Part shown: positions 1-5,494 of the stretch, piece after piece
How positions within the stretch are numbered: the stretch's first letter is position 1
How the letters are laid out: every line of letters begins with the position of its first letter
NCBI GenBank assembly: GCA_031276335.1
Contig: JAISNH010000046.1
Location: 1-5,542, forward strand
Reading direction: 5' to 3'
Source of the DNA: Rickettsiales bacterium
Lineage (GTDB): Bacteria; Pseudomonadota; Alphaproteobacteria; Rs-D84; CACZYB01
Length of the DNA: 5,542 nt
The notes under the pieces: generated by a model
What the model was told of the DNA's origin: nothing
What the model saw: only the letters and a program-made list of their open reading frames with translations
Databases searched by the model: none
Made by a program: the position numbers and the translations under genes

Positions 1-150
1 AGGGGAACGCCTTGTCCTGCCGGTACATATGCATCGCAAAGTACGACTTGTCCGGCAGGAGCGTACAAGATAGGCAACACCGACGAGCATGGCGTAATGG
101 CCGCAGGGACAAGCTGTCCGTCTGGAAGCTACAAGATAACAATCGAATAA
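1..150 (+). CDS. Cys-rich CPAGTY-repeat protein, C-terminal fragment
   Basis: An open frame enters at the left edge and ends at TAA 148-150, leaving 49 residues; the start lies outside the window. It contains three copies of a short motif: CPAGTY (codons 13-30), CPAGAY (49-66) and CPSGSY (115-132), separated by Thr/Ser/Gly-rich linkers, and it ends KITIE. The motif matches the repeats of the next gene and resembles the Cys-rich GCC2/GCC3 or ephrin-receptor-like repeats of extracellular proteins. I infer a secreted or surface protein, but its signal peptide cannot be seen and its function is unknown. Unlike the next protein, these last repeats each carry one Cys rather than a CxxC pair. The stop is 16 nt before the next start, so the two genes are probably a co-transcribed pair of paralogues. 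Confidence 0.8.
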   Translation, partial: RGTPCPAGTYASQSTTCPAGAYKIGNTDEHGVMAAGTSCPSGSYKITIE

Positions 151-153
151 AAA

Positions 154-159
154 AGGGGA
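154..159 (+). promoter_or_regulatory. Ribosome binding site of the Cys-rich secreted protein gene
   Basis: AGGGGA lies 7 nt before the ATG at 167, inside an A-rich 16-nt gap after the previous stop. It supports that ATG as the start. No separate promoter fits in the gap, so translation probably occurs from a transcript begun upstream of the window. Confidence 0.7.
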
Positions 160-166
160 AATTAAA

Positions 167-631
167 ATGAACAAAACTACAATAACACTGGCGGGCGTAC
201 TGCTCGCGATATCAACATCGGCCTCTGCGCAGGGGGTACAGTGCATGCCATGTCCGGCGGGGACGTATGCCGCGGCGGGTGCGACCGAATGCACGCCTTG
301 TCCGGCGGGAACGTATCAGCCGAGTATAATGGCGAGCAGCTGCATGACGTGTGCTCGCGGCACTTTTTCTTCAGCTGGCGCATCTGTGTGCAAAGAATGT
401 CCCAGTTATACTAAAGGACCTATTTCTGGCGGCAAAGGTTACTTCGGTAATTCAAGTGCTTATATATATTGTAAATTAAATAGTAATATCTCTTGCGTGC
501 TTGATTCGTCCCAGTCGAGTGGCGGCTGCTACGGCGTCGGCTGGCTTGGCCTCATCTACAACGGCTGCTCAGATGATTCGTATCTTCGGGAGTCGGCCGG
601 TCGTTTCTGTAAAAATGGCGGGAGCTTTTGA
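167..631 (+). CDS. Secreted Cys-rich repeat protein (CPAGTY / ephrin-receptor-like repeats), function unknown
   Basis: This 154-residue protein begins with a clear Sec signal peptide: MNKT, a hydrophobic stretch to about residue 17, and an ASA cleavage site predicted after A21. There is no lipobox. The mature part has four CxxC units at C26/C29, C42/C45, C59/C62 and C75/C78, spaced 16, 17 and 16 residues apart; the first two read CPAGTY, the third CARGTF and the fourth CPSYT. A second region (about 95-154) has five more Cys (102, 110, 121, 134, 147) and many Gly, Ser and Tyr; I do not recognise it. The repeat pattern resembles the GCC2/GCC3 or ephrin-receptor-like Cys-rich repeats of extracellular proteins, so I infer a disulfide-stabilised envelope or exported protein. 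A partner or substrate cannot be read from the sequence. The 3' half (about 400-500) is AT-rich and uses TCA and TTA codons, unlike the operon to the right. Confidence 0.85.
   Translation: MNKTTITLAGVLLAISTSASAQGVQCMPCPAGTYAAAGATECTPCPAGTYQPSIMASSCMTCARGTFSSAGASVCKECPSYTKGPISGGKGYFGNSSAYIYCKLNSNISCVLDSSQSSGGCYGVGWLGLIYNGCSDDSYLRESAGRFCKNGGSF
242..400 (+). repeat. Four degenerate CxxCPAGTY-type coding repeats
   Basis: Units begin at the Cys codons 242, 290, 341 and 389, giving periods of 48, 51 and 48 nt. The CPAGTY cores at 251-268 and 299-316 differ at one third-codon base only (GGG/GGA), while the third and fourth units have diverged in protein sequence. The pattern suggests growth by internal duplication of a 16-17-residue unit. 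Confidence 0.75.
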
Positions 632-633
632 GG

Positions 634-670
634 CAAATAAACAAAGGGACGGCGTCCGAACTGCCGTCCT
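634..670 (-). terminator. Terminator-like stem-loop, stronger on the minus strand
   Basis: GGACGGC at 647-653 pairs perfectly with GCCGTCC at 663-669 around a 9-nt loop, and a G-U pair (646/670) can extend it. Read on the minus strand, the stem is followed by CTTTGTTTATTTG, a good U-rich tract. Read on the plus strand it is followed only by TATTATG, a weak tract. It sits 15 nt after the stop of the Cys-rich gene, so a bidirectional role in ending that transcript is plausible. Strand and function are inferred from the tract alone. Confidence 0.5.
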
Positions 671-675
671 ATTAT

Positions 676-710
676 GGGAGAAAGCCATTCATGGTCTTCT
701 GCTTTCTCCC
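676..710. repeat. 10-bp perfect inverted repeat
   Basis: GGGAGAAAGC at 676-685 is exactly complementary to GCTTTCTCCC at 701-710, with a 15-nt loop. No U-tract follows on either strand, so it is not a standard intrinsic terminator. The right arm belongs to the first copy of the 24-nt direct repeat. The left arm could therefore also pair with 814-823 in the second copy, giving two mutually exclusive foldings. Confidence 0.7.
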
Positions 711-718
711 TCCCTAAA
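695..718 (+). repeat. 24-nt direct repeat, copy 1
   Basis: This copy begins TCTTCTGCTTTCTCCC and ends in CTAAA. It is identical over 24 nt to 808-831 and is pyrimidine-rich on the plus strand. The flanking bases differ at once on both sides (G before this copy, T before the other), so the repeat is bounded. It could be a piece of a dispersed genomic repeat, but the window alone cannot show this. Confidence 0.8.
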
Positions 719-807
719 GTTCATACCGGGCTGACCGAAGTATCCTCGCGACGCAACCTAATCTCCTCGCTCATCCCGCTCGTCGATAAGGTTTTGTACG
801 CTCGGGT

Positions 808-831
808 TCTTCTGCTTTCTCCCTCCCTAAA
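808..831 (+). repeat. 24-nt direct repeat, copy 2
   Basis: An exact copy of 695-718, with 89 nt between the two. It contains GCTTTCTCCC at 814-823, complementary to the single left arm at 676-685. AT-rich sequence follows directly (about 829-853). Confidence 0.8.
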
Positions 832-859
832 TCATTTAACATTTAAGATTTATCTTCCC

Positions 860-885
860 GTCATTCCTGCTTTCGTTGGAATGGC
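860..885. repeat. REP-like degenerate palindrome
   Basis: CATTCC at 862-867 pairs with GGAATG at 878-883. The stem extends outward through a T-G and a G-C pair and inward, past a T-T mismatch, through G-T and C-G. The form GTCATTCC...GGAATGGC is like the widespread intergenic palindromes of the type GTCATTCCCGC/GCGGGAATGAC in many Proteobacteria, here with several changes. It is probably a decayed copy of such a repeat. Confidence 0.5.
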
Positions 886-907
886 AGTTTATCCGCCGGC
901 TATGACA

Positions 908-922
908 GCCCTCCGCGAGGGC
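908..922. repeat. Short GC-rich hairpin upstream of the promoter
   Basis: GCCCTC (908-913) and GAGGGC (917-922) form a perfect 6-bp stem with a CGC loop. No T-run follows on the plus strand, and on the minus strand it is followed by TGTCATAG, so it does not read as an intrinsic terminator. Its place 33 nt before the -35 box would allow a role in insulating or controlling the promoter, but nothing more supports this. Confidence 0.4.
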
Positions 923-954
923 GCCGCCCGCCGACATATCGCGGAATTTTCCTC

Positions 955-983
955 TTGAAAGCAGGGAAATTTGCCTATAGAAT
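955..983 (+). promoter_or_regulatory. Sigma70-type promoter of the mrcA-murA-nrdR operon
   Basis: TTGAAA (955-960; 5 of 6 consensus bases) and TAGAAT (978-983; 5 of 6) are separated by the optimal 17 nt. The expected transcript start is near 990, leaving a 5' leader of only about 20-32 nt. A perfect TATAAT also occurs at 987-992 but has no -35 box at a suitable distance. No other promoter of this quality is evident in the 9-nt gaps of the operon, so this one probably drives all three genes. Confidence 0.6.
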
Positions 984-1009
984 AAGTATAATCGAAACCC
1001 TGCCAATCA

Positions 1010-3598
1010 ATGGAGCGAAAAGTGGAAAATCCCCCGGCAATCCATACGCCAAAACCCGACGATGCGCCCATGCTGGTCGTGAAGCCCGCGAGCAAGCGGC
1101 GGAGCAAGCTTGAAATCGCGCTGATGTCGCTGTTCTTTTTCTCGCTTTTCTGCCTGTTTTCGTTATTTTTCGTGTTCATGCGGTACGGCGTCAACCTGCC
1201 CGACTACAACCAGCTTGCCGATTACAAGCCGCCGATTACCAGCAGGTTTTACGCGGGCGACGGATCTCTGCTTACCGAATATGCGACCGAGCAGCGGATT
1301 TTCGTTCCGTTGAGGGAGATACCGCCGAACCTGGTCAACGCGTTCATTTCGGCCGAGGACAAGAATTTCTGGAGCCATTCCGGCATCGACATCGTCGGTA
1401 TAATCCGCGCAATCATTACCAACATCCACAACAAGCTGACCGGGAGCCGGCGCATAGTCGGCGGTTCGACCATCACCCAGCAGGTGGCGAAGAACTTCTT
1501 CCTTACCGCCGAGCAGTCCTTCACCCGGAAAATCAAGGAGATTATACTGGCGCTGAAGATGGAGCGGGCGTTTTCCAAGCGGCATATCCTGACCCTGTAC
1601 ATGAACCAGATTTTCCTCGGGTACCGCTCGTACGGCGTGGCGGCGGCCTCGCTCAATTATTTCAACAAGTCGCTGGAGGAGCTTACGCTTGCGGAATCCG
1701 CCTTCCTTGCCGCGGTGCCGAAGGGGCCGTCGAACTACAATCCCGTCACGAACAAGGACCGCGCGATCATGCGGCGCAACTGGGTCATCGACCGCATGCG
1801 GGAGGACGGCTATATTTCCGGCGAGGAAGCGGAGCGCGCCAAGGCCGAGGACATCGAGGTCAGCGAGAGCTTCATCTCGAAGCAGCAGCGGTATTCGCTT
1901 TATTTTTCCGAGGAGGTCAGGAAAATCCTGTCCGGCATATACGGCGAGGAGCAGCTGTACAGCGGCGGGCTGGCCGTGCGCACGACAATCGAGCCGCGCT
2001 ATCAGGAAATAGCCACGCGCGTGCTTAGGAAGGCCCTTATATCCTTCGATCGGAAGCGGGGCTGGCGCGGCGCGGAGACCAACATAAACCTCGACGATCC
2101 CGCATGGCTTTCCGACCCCGCGACCCTCAAGCAGATGACCGATGGCGACAAGGAGCTGTGGGAGGTTCTGCTGCCGAAGGTTGCGATTATTTCCGGCATG
2201 GAGGACGACGGCTGGAAAAAGGCCATAGTGCTGTCCGTGTCCGAAGGCGCCGCCGAAATCGGCGTCCTCCGCGCGGGCAAGGGCACCATACCGCTTTTCG
2301 ATCTGGCGTGGGCGAAGCGGCTGAAAGACGACGTACCTGACGGCGCGGCGATAAAATCGGCCGGACAGGTGCTGGCCAAAGGCGACGTGGTGTTCGTGCA
2401 GAAGGCCGAGGGCGAGGGCAATGCCTATTCCCTGCGCCAGGTGCCGGAGCTGAACGGCGCGATGATAGTCATGGACCCGCACACGGGGCGCATATTCGCC
2501 ATGGTCGGCGGATTTTCCTATGCCCGCAGCAAATTCAACCGCGCCGTGCAGGCGTACCGGCAGCCGGGCTCGACAATCAAGCCGTTCGTGTACCTGACCG
2601 CGCTCGAGAAGGGAAACTTCACGCCGTCCAGCGTGCTTTTGGACGCTCCGGTCGTGCTTGAAAAATCGGACGGCGAGATGTGGCGGCCGGAAAATTACGA
2701 CAACGTGTTCGCCGGCGAAATCACATTCCGCCGCGCGATAGAGAAATCGAAGAACAATCCGGCCGTGCGCGTCGCCCTCGACGTCGGCGTCCGGAACTTC
2801 GTGAATACGGCCGTGAAATTCGGCGTGTACAGGAACGTGAAGGATCCGAACCTGTCCATGGCCCTGGGCAGCGGCGACACAACCCTCGTCGATTTGACCA
2901 GCGCTTTTGCCAAGCTGATCAACGGCGGGCGCAAGATCGAAGCCGTGCTTATCGACCGCGTGCAGGACAGGAACGGGAAAACCGTGTTCAACACCGACAA
3001 GCGCGAATGCAGGGACTGCTCCCTTCAGGAGTGGAGCGATGGGCTGCTTCCTCCTGAGATACCGGATGACCGGGAACAGCTGGCCGACCCGGTGTCGATA
3101 TACCAGATCGTCCACATACTCGAAGGGGCGGTGGAACGCGGAAGCGGATGGATGGCGCGCATACCCGGAAAGACGATCGGGGGCAAGACCGGAACCTCGA
3201 ACGAGCAGAAGGACGTATGGTTCATCGGCGGCACGCCCGACCTGGTGGCCGGAGTGTTCCTCGGCTACGACCATCCGAAGTCGCTGGGCGACTATGCGGC
3301 GGGAGGCGCGCTTGCCGCGCCGATATTCCGCGAGTTCATGGAGCAGGTGCTGAAGAACAGGAAGGACGTCGCGTTCCGCGTGCCGGAGGGCGTGACCTTC
3401 GTCCGCGTCAACCGCGAAACCGGCAAGCTCGCCACGCCGAAGGACAGGAATTTCGACGTCGTGCTGGAGGCGTTCCGCGAAGGAACGGAAAATACGCTTG
3501 TGGACGATGCCGCGCGCGAGGCTCCGTCCGGCGGAGGCACGTACAATTTCGGCGATGCCGAGGAAAACAACAAAACCAACTTCGACGGTATATATTGA
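1010..3598 (+). CDS. mrcA: Penicillin-binding protein 1A, bifunctional transglycosylase/transpeptidase
   Basis: This inner-membrane class A PBP polymerises lipid II into glycan strands and cross-links their peptides in the periplasm. Its 862 residues are near the usual proteobacterial PBP1A length. A 36-residue cytoplasmic tail and one membrane segment (about 37-57) come first. The GT51 glycosyltransferase domain has EDKNFWSHSG (catalytic E116), GGSTITQQVAKN (151-162), RKIKE (E177) and LYMNQIFLG (196-204). A PBP1A-type OB-like insert covers roughly 330-480. The transpeptidase has STIK with nucleophile S521, SKN (580-582) and KTG (726-728). A CRDC pair (667-670) lies in the transpeptidase. All catalytic residues are present. 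ATG 1010 lacks a clear ribosome binding site, whereas GTG 1022 has GGAG 6 nt upstream, so the true start may give 858 residues. It is the first gene of the operon; murA follows after 9 nt. Confidence 0.97.
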   Translation: MERKVENPPAIHTPKPDDAPMLVVKPASKRRSKLEIALMSLFFFSLFCLFSLFFVFMRYGVNLPDYNQLADYKPPITSRFYAGDGSLLTEYATEQRIFVPLREIPPNLVNAFISAEDKNFWSHSGIDIVGIIRAIITNIHNKLTGSRRIVGGSTITQQVAKNFFLTAEQSFTRKIKEIILALKMERAFSKRHILTLYMNQIFLGYRSYGVAAASLNYFNKSLEELTLAESAFLAAVPKGPSNYNPVTNKDRAIMRRNWVIDRMREDGYISGEEAERAKAEDIEVSESFISKQQRYSLYFSEEVRKILSGIYGEEQLYSGGLAVRTTIEPRYQEIATRVLRKALISFDRKRGWRGAETNINLDDPAWLSDPATLKQMTDGDKELWEVLLPKVAIISGMEDDGWKKAIVLSVSEGAAEIGVLRAGKGTIPLFDLAWAKRLKDDVPDGAAIKSAGQVLAKGDVVFVQKAEGEGNAYSLRQVPELNGAMIVMDPHTGRIFAMVGGFSYARSKFNRAVQAYRQPGSTIKPFVYLTALEKGNFTPSSVLLDAPVVLEKSDGEMWRPENYDNVFAGEITFRRAIEKSKNNPAVRVALDVGVRNFVNTAVKFGVYRNVKDPNLSMALGSGDTTLVDLTSAFAKLINGGRKIEAVLIDRVQDRNGKTVFNTDKRECRDCSLQEWSDGLLPPEIPDDREQLADPVSIYQIVHILEGAVERGSGWMARIPGKTIGGKTGTSNEQKDVWFIGGTPDLVAGVFLGYDHPKSLGDYAAGGALAAPIFREFMEQVLKNRKDVAFRVPEGVTFVRVNRETGKLATPKDRNFDVVLEAFREGTENTLVDDAAREAPSGGGTYNFGDAEENNKTNFDGIY
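1012..1015 (+). promoter_or_regulatory. GGAG favouring the alternative GTG start of mrcA
   Basis: GGAG at 1012-1015 overlaps the ATG at 1010 and stands 6 nt before an in-frame GTG at 1022. No Shine-Dalgarno is visible before the ATG (the 15 nt upstream read AAACCCTGCCAATCA). The other complete genes here all have strong Shine-Dalgarno sites 5-7 nt from their starts, which favours GTG 1022. The difference is only four residues of the cytoplasmic tail. Confidence 0.5.
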
Positions 3599-3602
3599 GG
3601 AG
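3597..3602 (+). promoter_or_regulatory. murA ribosome binding site overlapping the mrcA stop
   Basis: GAGGAG begins inside the TGA stop of mrcA (3596-3598) and stands 5 nt before the murA ATG. This favours translational coupling by ribosomes ending on mrcA. Confidence 0.8.
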
Positions 3603-3607
3603 CAAAC

Positions 3608-4930
3608 ATGGATTTTTTTAGGATAAGGGGCGGGCGCCCCCTTTCGGGAAAGGTTAGAATCTGCGGCGCGAAGAATTCCGTGCTGGAGCTTATGTCGGCC
3701 TCGCTCCTGACCGACGAGCCGGTCGTGCTGAAGAACGTGCCAGATCTTGCCGACATACGCACTTTCATCGAGCTGCTCCGGAACCATGGCGCGAAAGTCG
3801 AATGGGACAAGGAAAACGCCACGCTCCGCCTGCACGCCCCGAAGATCACGAGCATAAAGGCACCGTACGGGATAGTTTCCAAAATGCGCGCCTCCATCTA
3901 TATCCTGGGCGCGCTCCTCGGCCGGTGCGGCGAGGCGAAGGTTTCGGCCCCGGGCGGATGCTCGCTGGGGCAAAGGGCGATAAACCTGCACATCGAGGCC
4001 ATGCAGTCCCTGGGCGCGAAAGTCGAGCTGCACCACGGCTATATCGTCGCCGTGGCGCCCGAGGACGGCGGAGGGCGGAAGCGCCTTCGCGGGGCGACGG
4101 TCAACGGGCTGGTGCGCGTGCAGGACGGCGTAGTCATCACGACGCACGGCGGCACGGTGAACGCGATAGAGGCGGCCGTGCTGGCCAAGGGCGAAACGGT
4201 TATCGAGTATGCCTCGATGGAGCCGGAGGTGGACGACCTGATCAATATGCTGAACAAGATGGGCGCGAAGATTTCGCGCGTGCGGCGCGGTGCGGCTAAC
4301 CTTATCAAAATCGACGGCGTGGAGCGGCTGTCCGGGTGCGAATACTCCGTCATGCCTGACCGGCTGGAGGCAGGGACGTACGCGATCGCCGCGATTATTA
4401 CCGGCGGCGAGGTGGAAATCGAGAACGCCGACGCATCGAAGCTCCTTATCGTCCTGGACAAGCTTCAGCAGGCGGGGGCGAAAATCACGCTTACCCCGTC
4501 CGGGTTCATCGCCGACGGGCGCGGGGTGAAATTGAAGGCCGTCGATATAGCCGCCGAGCCGTATCCCGGATTCCCGACGGACCTGCAGCCGCAGTTCATG
4601 GCGCTGATGAGCGTCGCCTCGGGCACCTCGACGGTGAAGGAGAACCTGTTCGAGAACCGCCTGATGTACGTGCCGGAGCTGGTGCGCATGTGCGCGGAAA
4701 TCTCGGTTACCGGCGAGAACTTCGCGGAATTTTCCGGCGTGCCGAAGCTGTGCGGGGCCGACGTCGCGGTAAGCGATATCCGCGCGGGCGCGGCCCTTAC
4801 CATCGCCGGATTGGTGGCGGAGGGCGAAACGGTGCTGCACAAGGTGCGCCACATCTACCGCGGATACCAGAATTTCGTAGGCAATCTGCGGGCGCTGGGG
4901 GCCGACATAACGGTTGAAACAGAGGACTAG
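3608..4930 (+). CDS. murA: UDP-N-acetylglucosamine 1-carboxyvinyltransferase
   Basis: MurA transfers enolpyruvate from PEP to the 3'-OH of UDP-GlcNAc in the cytoplasm, the first committed step of peptidoglycan synthesis and the fosfomycin target. The 440 residues are about 20 more than E. coli MurA, partly from an EDGGGRKR insertion near 152-159. Recognised active-site elements are K22/N23 (GAKN), R94 (KMRAS), the catalytic Cys C118 in PGGCSLGQR with R123, D325 in FPTDLQPQF, R351 in FENRLM and R418 in YRGYQNF. A Cys rather than Asp at 118 predicts fosfomycin sensitivity. Two family positions differ: the usual GAKNxxLP reads GAKNSVLE, and the Asp normally before the last active-site Arg is Y417. 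The fold otherwise looks intact from end to end. The gene starts 9 nt after mrcA and precedes nrdR by 9 nt in a co-directional operon. Confidence 0.97.
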   Translation: MDFFRIRGGRPLSGKVRICGAKNSVLELMSASLLTDEPVVLKNVPDLADIRTFIELLRNHGAKVEWDKENATLRLHAPKITSIKAPYGIVSKMRASIYILGALLGRCGEAKVSAPGGCSLGQRAINLHIEAMQSLGAKVELHHGYIVAVAPEDGGGRKRLRGATVNGLVRVQDGVVITTHGGTVNAIEAAVLAKGETVIEYASMEPEVDDLINMLNKMGAKISRVRRGAANLIKIDGVERLSGCEYSVMPDRLEAGTYAIAAIITGGEVEIENADASKLLIVLDKLQQAGAKITLTPSGFIADGRGVKLKAVDIAAEPYPGFPTDLQPQFMALMSVASGTSTVKENLFENRLMYVPELVRMCAEISVTGENFAEFSGVPKLCGADVAVSDIRAGAALTIAGLVAEGETVLHKVRHIYRGYQNFVGNLRALGADITVETED

Positions 4931-4934
4931 GAGG
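4929..4934 (+). promoter_or_regulatory. nrdR ribosome binding site overlapping the murA stop
   Basis: A perfect AGGAGG begins in the TAG stop of murA (4928-4930) and stands 5 nt before the nrdR ATG. It fixes the start and suggests coupled translation. Confidence 0.85.
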
Positions 4935-4939
4935 CAGGC

Positions 4940-5494
4940 ATGCATTGTCCGTTTTGCAGCAGCGCAGATACGCAGGTCAAGGATTCCCGCGTGGCGGACG
5001 ACGGATCGTACATCAAGCGGCGCCGCTTCTGCGGCGAATGCGGGGCGCGGTTCACGACCTTCGAGCGCGTGCAGCTGAAGGAGATATACGTCAAGAAATC
5101 GTCCGGCGTCGTCGTACCGTTCGAGCGGGAGAAGCTGCTGCGCTCGATAAGGCTCGCGTGCCGGAAGCGGCCGGTGGAAGACGCGCGGATCGACAAGATA
5201 GTTTCCGCCATACAGCGCCAGCTGGAGGCTACCGGCGAGCAGGAAATCAGCAGCCGCGAAATCGGCGTCCTGGTCATGGAAATGCTGTCCAACATCGACA
5301 TAGTCGCATACATCCGCTTCGCATCCGTGTACTACAATTTCGAAACTCGCGACGACTTCCTGAAGTTCATCGACAAGGTGAAGGACGAGCTGCCGGAGGG
5401 CGGCGCGGCCGAGGATATCGAAAACGCCCCGTACGACAAGTGCGTCATCAATACGGATTTCAAGAAAAACTACAAGGACGGAAAGCTGTTCTAG
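4940..5494 (+). CDS. nrdR: Transcriptional repressor NrdR (zinc ribbon plus ATP-cone)
   Basis: NrdR represses ribonucleotide reductase operons; its ATP-cone senses ATP/dATP and its zinc ribbon binds NrdR boxes in their promoters. The 184 residues start MHCPFC, and the zinc-binding Cys are C3, C6, C31 and C34. The DNA-binding signature KRRRFCGECGARFTTFER lies at 26-43. The ATP-cone covers about 49-139, with VVVPFEREKLLRSI, KRPV (76-79) and the closing ASVYYNFETRDDF (128-140). The core matches the family end to end. After about residue 152 there is an acidic, then Lys-rich tail of some 30 residues ending in GKLF, which makes it longer than the usual 150-160. No reductase gene and no NrdR box lies in the window, so its targets are elsewhere. 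It is the last recognised gene of the operon after mrcA and murA. Confidence 0.97.
   Translation: MHCPFCSSADTQVKDSRVADDGSYIKRRRFCGECGARFTTFERVQLKEIYVKKSSGVVVPFEREKLLRSIRLACRKRPVEDARIDKIVSAIQRQLEATGEQEISSREIGVLVMEMLSNIDIVAYIRFASVYYNFETRDDFLKFIDKVKDELPEGGAAEDIENAPYDKCVINTDFKKNYKDGKLF

Larger units (their letters stand above)
632..1009. other. Non-coding spacer with hairpins, a direct repeat and the operon promoter
   Basis: The 378 nt between the Cys-rich gene and mrcA hold no convincing gene: the short open frames here have no signal peptide, family motif or good ribosome binding site. From left to right I see a terminator-like stem-loop (646-670), a 10-bp perfect inverted repeat (676-710), a 24-nt direct repeat (695-718 and 808-831), a REP-like palindrome (860-885), a GC-rich hairpin (908-922) and a sigma70-type promoter (955-983). 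The unassigned 89 nt between the two direct repeat copies show no structure I can name. Confidence 0.7.

Noticed and set aside
460..474. TATATATATTGTA as a regulatory box or promoter
   Set aside because: It lies inside the coding region of the Cys-rich gene, in an AT-rich stretch, with no paired -35 element or palindromic partner.
501..734. A 77-codon plus-strand open frame overlapping the end of the Cys-rich gene
   Set aside because: It is out of frame with the real gene, begins inside it and runs through the terminator-like hairpin, with no family features.
676..831. A CRISPR array from the repeated 24-nt unit
   Set aside because: There are only two copies, 89 nt apart, with no regular spacers and no cas genes nearby.
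674..958. A 94-codon plus-strand open frame in the spacer
   Set aside because: It runs through the direct repeats, the REP-like palindrome and the promoter -35 box. It has no ribosome binding site at a good distance and no recognisable motif.
955..1009. A possible NrdR box or other operator near the operon promoter
   Set aside because: No pair of sequences resembling the NrdR-box consensus (acaCWAtATaTWGtgt) is present, so autoregulation cannot be supported.
889..1194. A 101-codon minus-strand open frame over the promoter and mrcA start
   Set aside because: It covers the operon promoter and the membrane segment of PBP1A in antisense and has no protein features of its own.
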